Shown here: one piece after another, positions 1-7,209 of the stretch
How the letters are laid out: each line of letters opens with the position of its first letter
Position numbering within the stretch: position 1 is the first letter of the stretch
NCBI GenBank assembly: GCA_963662515.1
Contig: OY759675.1
Location: forward strand, 310,001 to 374,000
Reading direction: 5' to 3'
DNA: 64,000 nucleotides
Origin: JAFGDI01 sp963662515
GTDB lineage: Bacteria > Planctomycetota > Phycisphaerae > Sedimentisphaerales > SM23-30
The notes under the pieces: model-generated
The model's database searches: none
The model's input: only the letters and a program-made list of their open reading frames with translations
What the model was told of the DNA's origin: nothing
Translations under genes and position numbers: made by a program

Positions 1-345
1 AACCGGGGTTTCATAATCGAATAACCAATAGACAAAAACAAATACGGCGCTATGACCCGGGCCAAATATCTTCTGCCATTTGAGCATAGAATCGACATCG
101 GCTTGAGTAACCCAGTTTTCGCCGGGACGATGAGCGAGAAAGTCGGCGGTTTTCAGTTTTCGGCCTTTAATCTCTACCAGCAGGGCGTCGCTATGGTCCG
201 GGTGGACAATATAATCAAAGCTCTTGAGCTTCTCGCCGTGCATTATTGCCTGTCTTACCTGTGATAAAGGTACAAAAGGCAGTTCGCTGTCAAGTAGCCA
301 GCTTTCAAAGGCTGATTCATAATGTCTGCTGTTTTGAGCTGTCAT
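1..345 (-). CDS. HYExAFE family protein, N-terminal part (cut by window edge)
   Basis: The minus-strand frame opens with ATG at 345 and stays open for 115 codons to the left edge, so the C-terminus is missing. The protein begins MTAQNSRHYESAFESWL and contains the HYExAFE motif (residues 8-14) that names a family I know from planctomycetes. A V-E-I-K-G stretch near residue 60 resembles the E-x-K half of a PD-(D/E)XK nuclease fold, followed by conserved-looking tryptophans (ENWVTQAD, LKWQKIFG). The function is unknown; a nuclease-like fold is my inference. The plus-strand frames over this interval lack these features. The first 50 or so bases are duplicated at 612-675. Confidence 0.8.
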   Translation of the reverse strand, partial: MTAQNSRHYESAFESWLLDSELPFVPLSQVRQAIMHGEKLKSFDYIVHPDHSDALLVEIKGRKLKTADFLAHRPGENWVTQADVDSMLKWQKIFGPGHSAVFVFVYWLFDYETPV

Positions 346-359
346 TAATTAAGATAATA
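296..359. repeat. 64-bp direct repeat, copy 1 (5' end of HYExAFE gene)
   Basis: These 64 bases recur at 612-675 with a single mismatch (gagct against gatct near the start codon). The copy spans the first 16-17 codons of the HYExAFE gene plus about 14 bases of its upstream region. It is a direct repeat with a 316-bp offset. Confidence 0.85.
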
Positions 360-413
360 TACAGAAAAACTGGTCCAGACCAGTATAAACTAATATCTAT
401 AGGTTATGAATGT

Positions 414-548
414 TTAGTTTGTATTGAGGTTTAGTCCGTGCAAGAGCGGGTTCAGGATTGTTGTTCCCTGATATGTTGTTTTCTGTTGTCCGTCGTACCA
501 GACCATTGTTGTCAGGGTATCATCTGGCGAAAGTATTTCGGCAAAATG
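414..548 (-). pseudogene. possible orphan C-terminal coding fragment
   Basis: The minus strand is open for 44 codons here between two TAA stops and has no ATG at its start. The translation (HFAEILSPDDTLTTMVWYDG and onward, ending LNLNTN) reads like real protein with good codon texture, but I do not recognise it. It lies between the two copies of the 64-bp repeat, so it may be the tail of a gene whose front was lost when the duplication formed. It could also be chance. Confidence 0.25.
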
Positions 549-556
549 TTAATGTT

Positions 557-661
557 TTATGTAAATTTCAAGTTGTAGTTTTGATTTACATAAATATTAC
601 CACTACCGTAAAGCCAGCTTTCAAAGGCTGATTCATAATGTCTGCTGTTTTGATCTGTCAT
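557..661 (-). pseudogene. truncated duplicate of the HYExAFE gene 5' end
   Basis: A minus-strand frame starts with ATG at 661 and repeats the first 17 codons of the neighbouring HYExAFE gene with one change (Ala3 to Asp). It then runs into unrelated sequence and stops after 34 codons. The HYESAFESWL motif is intact but the nuclease-like core is missing. The shared upstream bases show that the original promoter-proximal region was copied too. It is a degraded gene copy, or a very short peptide gene if still expressed. Confidence 0.6.
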
Positions 662-675
662 TAATTAAGATAATA
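612..675. repeat. 64-bp direct repeat, copy 2
   Basis: Second copy of the 296-359 sequence. Identity ends sharply at both sides: at 612 the coding frame switches to unrelated sequence, and at 676 the upstream flanks diverge. This marks a tandem-type duplication with later decay of the intervening DNA. Confidence 0.85.
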
Positions 676-961
676 CACTGAAAAATATGGTAGGACCAGT
701 AAAATACTAGTGTGTAGTGATTTTGTAAAAAACAGGGATAAATATTGTTGTATGGCACTAATTTTTAATCTTTATTGCCAGTGGCAGAGTTAGTAAAGGT
801 GCAATATTAAACAAAAAAAGTCAGGTTATGGTCTTATAATACTTTATTTTTGGGAGATATTGGCTATAATCCCGACATAATTGGCCAATGTATGGGGCAT
901 GGTCCAGATGTGCTATCTATGGTGGTAGTGCCGGAAAAATGGTTATTGGAGAGAGTTTTGT

Positions 962-2143
962 ATGCAGAAATGGATCGTTCTGGCGGCCGGCGTGATCTTA
1001 CAGATGGTATTGGGTAGTGTTTATGCCTGGAGTGCCTTTGTTCCTTTTTTGAAAAATGATCATGGATTAAGCAGTAGTGAGTGTAGTTTAATTTTTGGTG
1101 TTACCATAGCCACATTTACAGTGGTAATGATCCCGGCGGGTCGAATGCTGGGCCGTTACGGAGCCAGACCAGTGGCTGCTGTAGGGTCAGTGTTATTTTT
1201 TTTGGGATATTTAGTGGCTTCATACTCAGGGGGCAGTTATCCAGTTTTATTGACAGGAATAGGCTTGATAACAGGAATGGGAATAGGGGCTGGCTATGTA
1301 TGTCCTCTAACCGTAGGTATGAAATGGTTCCCGGATAATAAGGGTCTGGTAACTGGTGTAGCAGTAGCGGGGTTTGGTGGTGGCGCTATTGTTTTGAGCA
1401 GTCTGGCAGAGTATATGCTGGACATGCATGACGGTGATGTCCTTATGTCATTCAGGGTTTTAGGGCTGGCATTAGGGGGAGTGGCATTTTTAGCCAGTAT
1501 GTTTTTGAGTGAGCCAAAGTGTATAGTCAGATGTCAGGCTTCTGATGTCAAAAATATGTCGATCAAGCCATATTTGGCTACCAGGTCATTTTGGCTGTTG
1601 TGTCTGGGTATGTTTGCCGGTACTTTTGCCGGTCTTTTGACTATAGCCAATCTGCACCCATTGATCCATAATATGGGTTTTAATAATATGGTGGCTACTC
1701 TGGGTATATCGACCTTTGCTCTGGGTAATTCCCTGGGGCGTATATTGTGGGGTCAATTTGCCGATAAGTATGGTAGTAGCAAGATCTTAATAATATCAAC
1801 ATTATGGCTGGCAATTTCCTTATTGCCTCTGACTGTCAGTCAGAGTTCCAGTGGTTTGCTGCTGGTAATGACAACGGCAGCAGGTATTGGTTTTGGTGGT
1901 TGTTTTGTGGTCTATGCTTCCTGCATTGTGCAGAGGTATGGAACAGAGTTTTTCCCTCGCTTGTACCCGGTTTGTTTTCTGGGTTATGGCTTTGCCGGTT
2001 TGGTGGGCCCAGTGATTGGTGGAGCGATAGCAGATGTTACGGGTTCATTTAACTGGGGTATCTGGTTGGGTGTGTTGCTGGTGTTTGTGGTATTGATAAT
2101 CCGTCTGTCAATTAATTATTTCGAGCAGAAAGAAAAATCTTAA
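962..2143 (+). CDS. MFS transporter of the OFA (oxalate/formate antiporter-like) family
   Basis: The 393-residue protein is almost entirely hydrophobic with about 12 membrane segments, the normal size of a major facilitator. The opening residues (QKWIVLAAGVILQMVLGSVY, then AWS) are typical of OFA transporters, which exchange or take up small carboxylates. The loop after helix 2 reads GRMLGRYGARP and its counterpart in the second half reads WGQFADKYGSSK, the two duplicated MFS motif A sites. The start ATG at 962 has GGAGAG 11 bases upstream. It stands alone: the left neighbour is on the other strand and purF has its own promoter. The substrate cannot be told from sequence; a monocarboxylate is the family-based guess. 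Confidence 0.8.
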   Translation: MQKWIVLAAGVILQMVLGSVYAWSAFVPFLKNDHGLSSSECSLIFGVTIATFTVVMIPAGRMLGRYGARPVAAVGSVLFFLGYLVASYSGGSYPVLLTGIGLITGMGIGAGYVCPLTVGMKWFPDNKGLVTGVAVAGFGGGAIVLSSLAEYMLDMHDGDVLMSFRVLGLALGGVAFLASMFLSEPKCIVRCQASDVKNMSIKPYLATRSFWLLCLGMFAGTFAGLLTIANLHPLIHNMGFNNMVATLGISTFALGNSLGRILWGQFADKYGSSKILIISTLWLAISLLPLTVSQSSSGLLLVMTTAAGIGFGGCFVVYASCIVQRYGTEFFPRLYPVCFLGYGFAGLVGPVIGGAIADVTGSFNWGIWLGVLLVFVVLIIRLSINYFEQKEKS

Positions 2144-2233
2144 TGATTTTTATCAGTTATGCTAAGTGTAAGGTTTATAGTGTTTATTATTGCCGGAGAA
2201 GCGTTTAAGTGAATGTGCAATAATAAGGATATC

Positions 2234-2262
2234 TTGACTTGGCGGGTATTTCCCTTTAAAAT
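2234..2262 (+). promoter_or_regulatory. sigma-70-type promoter for purF
   Basis: TTGACT at 2234-2239 and TAAAAT at 2257-2262 are separated by exactly 17 bases. The site lies about 110 bases before the purF start and no other gene intervenes. Confidence 0.6.
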
Positions 2263-2371
2263 GTCGCCCTTGGCAAGTAGTGATGCTGTCATGCTTAACT
2301 TTATATAACAATAGTGAGATAAAAGAGTTAAGATATAACCTACATCTCTTTCGATACAGCAAGAGGAATAA

Positions 2372-3847
2372 ATGCACGAACATAGTGACCAGTCAGCCAC
2401 GGACCATGGTGTGGTGATAAGCGGGCCGGATAAAAAGGAAAACTGCGGGGTGGTAGGCATATACGGTCATCCCAGTGCTACAGATCTTTGTGTGCTGGCA
2501 ATGCATGCCTTACAGCACCGAGGTCAGGAGTCAGCGGGAATAGCGGTAAGTAATGGCGAGGATATTCGCGGTCATGTGGGAATGGGTCTGGTTTCAGATG
2601 TGTTTCCTAAAGAGCAGCAGCAGAAGATGACGACCTGGGGAGATACAGCAATTGGTCATGTTCGTTATTCAACGGCGGGTTCGAGCAATATAGCCAATGC
2701 CCAGCCGATGCTGGTGGAGTATTCTCTTGGTCAGATGGCCCTGGCGCATAATGGCAATCTGGTAAATGCCATGTTATTGCGAGATGAGTATGAGGCTCAT
2801 GGTCATATATTCAAAGGGACAAGTGATACAGAGGTGATAATTCATCTGCTGGCCAAGCCGACGCATATATCCAAGCCAGATACATTTGCCCATGTATGTC
2901 GTCATTTGCAGGGCTCGTTTTGTCTGTTATTATTGACTCCGGATAAGATCGAGGCTGCCCGTGATGCCAGAGGCATAAGGCCGTTATGTATAGGCAGATT
3001 TGCTAATGGCGGTTATATAATAGCTTCTGAGACTTGTGCCCTTGATATAGTAGATGCTGAACTGGTGCGTGAGGTAGAGCCCGGCGAAATAGTAACTATA
3101 GATAAGAACGGATTAAGAAGTCGCTTCTATGAGCAGCCAGGTACAGTAAAGCCGGCCCATTGTATCTTTGAGCAGGTTTATTTTGCTAATCCTTCGAGTA
3201 TGGTCTTTGGCGAGAATGTACATAATGTTCGCCTGGCAATGGGTCGCCAGTTGGCGCGTGAGGCTGGTGTAGATGCCGATATAGTTGTGCCTGTTCCAAA
3301 TTGTGCAACATGTGCCGCTCAGGGTTATGCCCAGGAAAGCGGCATACCATATGACCGCGGTTTTACGGTGAGTCATTATGCCGGTCGCAGTTTTATCGAG
3401 CCAGAGCAGCCTATGCGAGATCTGGCTGTAAAGATGAAGCTTAATGTTATCCGTGAGGTAGTAGAGGGTAAACGGGTAATAGTAATAGAAGATTCTATAG
3501 TTCGCGGTACAACGACTCGCGGCAAGATGAGTGCATTGCGTCGTGCCGGAGCCAAGGAGATCCATCTGCGTGTGGCCTCACCGCCGATCAAGAATCCTTG
3601 TTTTTATGGAATCGATTTCCCCAGTAAGAAAGAGCTGATCGCCAATGAGCGTTCTGTGGAAGAGATAGCCAAATATCTGGGAATAGATTCTCTGCATTAT
3701 ATATCGCTGGAGGGAATGCTCGGTTGTGTGAGTAAGCCGGCTGACCATTATTGTAATGCCTGCTGGTCGGGTAAATATCCGATCTCAGTAGATGAAATAG
3801 TAACTCGTTATTCTCAAGATCGGTTTCAGAAGAAGTTATTTGAATGA
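2372..3847 (+). CDS. purF: amidophosphoribosyltransferase
   Basis: This enzyme catalyses the first committed step of purine synthesis, making phosphoribosylamine from PRPP and glutamine. The N-terminal glutaminase nucleophile is Cys25 in ENCGVVGIYG, behind a 24-residue leader that would have to be removed, as in the Bacillus-type enzyme. The central PRPP loop reads VIVIEDSIVRGTT. Cysteines in KNPCFYG and HYCNACWSG near the C-terminus match the ligands of the [4Fe-4S] cluster of the oxygen-sensitive Bacillus class. Length is 491 residues, slightly longer than usual because of the leader. AGAGGA lies 8 bases before ATG. No other pur gene is adjacent. Confidence 0.95.
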   Translation: MHEHSDQSATDHGVVISGPDKKENCGVVGIYGHPSATDLCVLAMHALQHRGQESAGIAVSNGEDIRGHVGMGLVSDVFPKEQQQKMTTWGDTAIGHVRYSTAGSSNIANAQPMLVEYSLGQMALAHNGNLVNAMLLRDEYEAHGHIFKGTSDTEVIIHLLAKPTHISKPDTFAHVCRHLQGSFCLLLLTPDKIEAARDARGIRPLCIGRFANGGYIIASETCALDIVDAELVREVEPGEIVTIDKNGLRSRFYEQPGTVKPAHCIFEQVYFANPSSMVFGENVHNVRLAMGRQLAREAGVDADIVVPVPNCATCAAQGYAQESGIPYDRGFTVSHYAGRSFIEPEQPMRDLAVKMKLNVIREVVEGKRVIVIEDSIVRGTTTRGKMSALRRAGAKEIHLRVASPPIKNPCFYGIDFPSKKELIANERSVEEIAKYLGIDSLHYISLEGMLGCVSKPADHYCNACWSGKYPISVDEIVTRYSQDRFQKKLFE

Positions 3848-3848
3848 T

Positions 3849-3980
3849 GTAGAGACGCATGGTTATGCGTCTTGGAATATTCAAGCCGGGCGTGAATAGG
3901 GTTGAGCATATTTTATAAATATTCCAGCCAAAACAATAGATGTTTGCCCGAAAATGAGACACATGATTATGCGTCTTTAC
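3849..3980. mobile_element. MITE-like palindromic element between purF and dnaA
   Basis: The element is bounded by 12-bp inverted ends: GTAGAGACGCAT at 3849-3860 and ATGCGTCTTTAC at 3969-3980, matching as reverse complements with one mismatch. Each end is itself a hairpin: AGACGCAT-ggtt-ATGCGTCT (perfect 8-bp stem) at 3853-3872 and AGACACAT-gatt-ATGCGTCT at 3957-3976. A nested inverted pair, GGAATATT at 3874-3881 and AATATTCC at 3918-3925, lies inside. There is no coding capacity. Similar GTAGAGACGC palindromes are scattered through many bacterial genomes. It occupies almost the whole purF-dnaA gap and must supply most of the dnaA leader. Confidence 0.55.
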
Positions 3981-4001
3981 AAAATATAAAGGACTACCCC
4001 T

Positions 4002-5330
4002 TTGGGTGAAGTATTAACAAATATATGGGACAAGATCCTGCGAACTTTTCAGCAGGAATATAATGCACTCTGGCGTCATTGGTTTGAGCAGTTGGAGCCA
4101 TTAAGTCTTGATGGTGGTATATTGCGAATCGGGGTTGCTGAGGAGTCATGGCGTCAGTATCTCAGTTTGCGTTGCAGCGGCGGTCTTACCAGTGCCGCCC
4201 AGCGTATAACGGGTCATTTTGTGACGATCGAATATGCGATGCCGGGCGAGCGGACAGATGCCGACCGTCGCCAGACCAGCGAGCAGGCGGTAGTGCTTGA
4301 TGCCAGTGAGATAACTTATTTCAATCCGGATTATACTTTTGATAATTTTGTGGTAGGTCCCAGTAATCGTTTGGCCCATGCTGCCTGTGTGGCGGTGAGT
4401 GAGTCGCCGGGTGAGACCTATAATCCGCTGTTCATTCACGGTTCGGTAGGACTGGGTAAGACCCATATTATGCAGGCTGCCTGTCAGGCATTGAAAAAAC
4501 GCAATCCGGCCTCAAAGATATTGTATCTTACCTGTGAGACATTTGTAAATGATTTTGTGCGTGCCTTGCGTCAGGGTGATCTGTATGATTTTCGGTATAA
4601 ATATCGTTATGTCGATGTACTGGTAATTGACGATATACAGTTCCTTACCGAAAAGGAGCAGTCGCAGGAAGAGTTTTTCCATACTTTCAATAGTCTGTAC
4701 CAGAGTCGCAAGCAGATCATCATTTCAGCAGATAGTCCGCCGTCGGAAATACCCAAGCTGGAAGATCGCCTGATAAGTCGATTTAATCAGGGTTTGGTTA
4801 CCCGCATAGATAACCCGGCTTTTGAAACGAGAATGGCCATCTTATACAATAAGGCCGCTCTGCGAGGCATAAATCCGCCAGAAGATGTTATCAGTTTTAT
4901 TGCCGAGCGTATCACCAGTAATACTCGTGAGCTGGAAGGAGCATTGACTAAGGTTTACGGTTATGCAATGCTGGGCGATGGTAAGATCACAATGGAGCTG
5001 GCGCGTCAGGCATTAGGAGTAGAGTCTATTCCTCGTCATTCGCAGGTAACTATATCTCAGATCATAGATGCCGTTACCACTCATTTTAATGTTAAGCTCA
5101 GTGACTTGCAGGGCAAGCGTCGCAGTCGGAGTATAGCGTATCCGCGTCAGATATGTATGTACCTGGCGCGTGAGCTCACCCGGCATAGCCTGGAGGAGAT
5201 CGGCGGCCATTTCGGCGGTCGTGACCATACAACGGTGATGCATTCATGCCGGAACATTGATAATCTCTGTGATCATGACCCGCAAGTGCGTGACCTGGTA
5301 GATTCACTGGTGGCGAGCCTGACGAAATAA
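4002..5330 (+). CDS. dnaA: chromosomal replication initiator DnaA
   Basis: DnaA binds DnaA boxes at the origin and opens the duplex. Residues 5-80 form domain I, followed by a short linker. The AAA+ core has Walker A GSVGLGKT (residues 147-154) and Walker B VLVIDDIQF (about 206-214). The C-terminal helix-turn-helix carries the family signature GGRDHTTVMHSC. Length (442 residues) is normal. The start is TTG at 4002, supported by AAAGGA at 3988-3993. No dnaN, recF or gyrB follows, and I saw no cluster of TTATCCACA-like boxes nearby, so the origin is not evidently here. A MITE-like element ends 21 bases before the start codon. Confidence 0.95.
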   Translation: MGEVLTNIWDKILRTFQQEYNALWRHWFEQLEPLSLDGGILRIGVAEESWRQYLSLRCSGGLTSAAQRITGHFVTIEYAMPGERTDADRRQTSEQAVVLDASEITYFNPDYTFDNFVVGPSNRLAHAACVAVSESPGETYNPLFIHGSVGLGKTHIMQAACQALKKRNPASKILYLTCETFVNDFVRALRQGDLYDFRYKYRYVDVLVIDDIQFLTEKEQSQEEFFHTFNSLYQSRKQIIISADSPPSEIPKLEDRLISRFNQGLVTRIDNPAFETRMAILYNKAALRGINPPEDVISFIAERITSNTRELEGALTKVYGYAMLGDGKITMELARQALGVESIPRHSQVTISQIIDAVTTHFNVKLSDLQGKRRSRSIAYPRQICMYLARELTRHSLEEIGGHFGGRDHTTVMHSCRNIDNLCDHDPQVRDLVDSLVASLTK

Positions 5331-5376
5331 GCCTGACTATTTCAATGTTTAAATACTGAACATGGGGGAAGGTATT

Positions 5377-6561
5377 ATGAGTCTTAGTGAAATGACATCT
5401 GACAAACAATATCGCCAGTGGCTCATCGATATTAAGCAGCGGATCCGGAACGCCCAGATCAAGGCAGCCGTAGCAGTCAATTCAGCTCTGGTCGAGTTTT
5501 ACTGGTCGTTGGGTGAGGATATTGTCCGGAAGCAGGAGCAGGCCGTCTGGGGTAGCGGTTTTTTGCAGCAGTTAAGCAAAGACCTTATGGCAGAATTCCC
5601 GGAAATGAAAGGGCTGTCGTATAGAAATCTAAGAACGGTTAAGGCATGGTATATCTTTTATTCACAAGGAGATATAATTGGGAAACAACTTGCTTCCCAA
5701 TTGGATGGCCCAGATTTTAACCAGAACAAAACTGCCTGTAAGTTGGAAAATCCATCTGATGATATAATTTGGCCACAACTTGCTGCCAAATTGGACGGCC
5801 CAATTGCGAAGCAAGTTGCTTCGCAATTAGCTCAGATACCTTGGGGGCACAATATTGCAATCGTCCAGAAATGTGATACGGTGAAAAAAGCACTGTTTTA
5901 TGTGCAAATGACAGTAGAGCATAACTGGTCGCGCAGTGTACTGGTTCACCAGATAGAGTCGGGGTTATACGAGCGGCAGGGCAAGGCTATTACTAATTTC
6001 AGTAATACGCTGCCCGCTCCGATGTCTGACCTGGCCAGAGAGATAATTAAAGATCCGTACAATCTGGATTTTCTCACTCTGGCTAATGATTACAGTGAGC
6101 GTGAACTGGAAAATGGACTGACGGACCATCTGTCCCGTTTTTTACTGGAGCTTGGTGCCGGGTTTGCTTATGTGGGTAAGCAGGTTCCGCTACAGGTAGG
6201 TCAGCGAGAGTTTTTTCTGGACTTGCTTTTCTATCACATTCGTCTGCATTGTTATGTTGTGATAGAACTGAAGGTGGTGGAATTTGAGCCGGAACATGCC
6301 GGGAAGCTGAATTTCTATATCAAGGCGATAGATGAGCAGTTGCGGGGCGAAGGTGATAAAGCAACTATTGGTATTCTGCTATGTAAGGGCAAGGATAAGG
6401 TGGTGGTTGAATACGCTCTCAGTCAGATCAATAGCCCGATAGGGGTTTCTGATTACCAGCTTACACAGGCTTTGCCAGATGAGCTAAAGTCAAGTCTGCC
6501 AACTATAGAGCAGATCGAGGCGGAATTCAGTAAACAAGAAAATGAGGATAAAGGAATATGA
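5377..6561 (+). CDS. DUF1016 (YhcG-like) PD-(D/E)XK nuclease family protein
   Basis: The N-terminal half (QYRQWLIDIKQRIRNAQ, ALVEFYWSLGEDIV, LSYRNLRTVKAWY) is the DUF1016 N-terminal domain. The C-terminal half carries a nuclease core with FFLDLLFYH and YVVIELK, the D and E-x-K elements of the PD-(D/E)XK fold. Family members are common in accessory DNA; their cellular role is poorly defined. I chose ATG at 5377 because GGGGGAAGG at 5364-5372 fits it; an ATG at 5362 would sit before this ribosome site. The hinge between domains is built from palindromic DNA repeats (separate entry). The next gene overlaps its stop by 4 bases, so the two are co-transcribed. Confidence 0.85.
   Translation: MSLSEMTSDKQYRQWLIDIKQRIRNAQIKAAVAVNSALVEFYWSLGEDIVRKQEQAVWGSGFLQQLSKDLMAEFPEMKGLSYRNLRTVKAWYIFYSQGDIIGKQLASQLDGPDFNQNKTACKLENPSDDIIWPQLAAKLDGPIAKQVASQLAQIPWGHNIAIVQKCDTVKKALFYVQMTVEHNWSRSVLVHQIESGLYERQGKAITNFSNTLPAPMSDLAREIIKDPYNLDFLTLANDYSERELENGLTDHLSRFLLELGAGFAYVGKQVPLQVGQREFFLDLLFYHIRLHCYVVIELKVVEFEPEHAGKLNFYIKAIDEQLRGEGDKATIGILLCKGKDKVVVEYALSQINSPIGVSDYQLTQALPDELKSSLPTIEQIEAEFSKQENEDKGI
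5679..5830. repeat. in-frame palindromic repeats inside the DUF1016 gene
   Basis: Two related 34-bp units lie at 5679-5712 and 5769-5802; both contain a variant of caacttgct-(g/t)-cc-aaattgga and end in ggccca. A third piece at 5803-5830 holds the perfect palindrome gcgaagcaa-g-ttgcttcgc. Translated, they give the repeated phrases KQLASQLDGP, PQLAAKLDGP and KQVASQLAQ. All insertions keep the reading frame. Confidence 0.7.
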
Positions 6562-7175
6562 AGATAATCAAATTTCTGGCTGTGTCGATTTCGTTAATGC
6601 TTTTGGTAGCAGGTTGCGGGTCGGCGGGTAAGTGTCCCGTGTTTTCGTCTGATAATGTGGTAAATACGGTATTTGGTGATATGCGGGTTAAGACCGATCT
6701 GCCCCAGAACTGGGTCAAGATAAGAGAAACTATTGGGGCAGTTCATGTCCTTATTTATACTGTTCTGGCAAGTGAACAGCCATCAGCCCAAAATGATGCT
6801 CAGGCCTTTTTTAAGGCTCAGGGATGCGATGCCAGAATGGAGCTGGATATGTACAAGGATTATATTTTATTTGGTAAGGAGTTTACGCCCGAAAGCGGCA
6901 ATTTCATACTCGTCTCAGAGCGGGTCAATGATAATTACTGGCGTATCAAATGGCAGGGTAAAGGTCCGGATCATGATTATCTGATCTGGGACATTATCGG
7001 AGTCAAAGATGAAGTAGCTTTGCATATTCGGTTGACCTGTCCGATGATTGATGAGTATGAGCCGTTTGCCGACAGGCTCCAGTGTGATCTGGATCAGATA
7101 TTCAACACGCTGGATATTGTTCCGCCGACGGAGGAGACTGCTCCGCCAGCAGACACTGTGTCAGAAAACGCTTAG
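6558..7175 (+). CDS. hypothetical lipoprotein
   Basis: The 205-residue protein starts with a basic n-region, a hydrophobic stretch and the lipobox LVAGC, with the lipidated cysteine at residue 20, so it should be membrane-anchored outside the cytoplasm. The mature part has no domain I recognise; it is a mixed, Trp-containing globular sequence that ends in a Pro/Glu/Ala-rich tail. The start overlaps the DUF1016 stop (ATGA) and has AAAGGA 5 bases upstream. The next gene, lnt, encodes the enzyme that N-acylates lipoproteins, but this proximity may be accidental. Confidence 0.7.
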   Translation: MKIIKFLAVSISLMLLVAGCGSAGKCPVFSSDNVVNTVFGDMRVKTDLPQNWVKIRETIGAVHVLIYTVLASEQPSAQNDAQAFFKAQGCDARMELDMYKDYILFGKEFTPESGNFILVSERVNDNYWRIKWQGKGPDHDYLIWDIIGVKDEVALHIRLTCPMIDEYEPFADRLQCDLDQIFNTLDIVPPTEETAPPADTVSENA

Positions 7176-7209
7176 CAGATTCGGACCATCTAAACGATCA
7201 GAGGAATAT

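Noticed and set aside
52..434. Open plus-strand frames of 60-70 codons at the left edge
   Set aside because: The minus strand over the same bases encodes a protein with the HYExAFE motif; the plus-strand products show no recognisable domain.
4002..5361. Replication origin next to dnaA
   Set aside because: I found no cluster of DnaA boxes, no AT-rich unwinding region in the short flanking gaps, and no dnaN or other usual origin neighbours.
7048..7209. 54-codon N-terminal extension of lnt
   Set aside because: It overlaps the lipoprotein gene, reads as Arg-rich shadow sequence and lacks a ribosome site, whereas ATG 7210 has GAGGAATAT.
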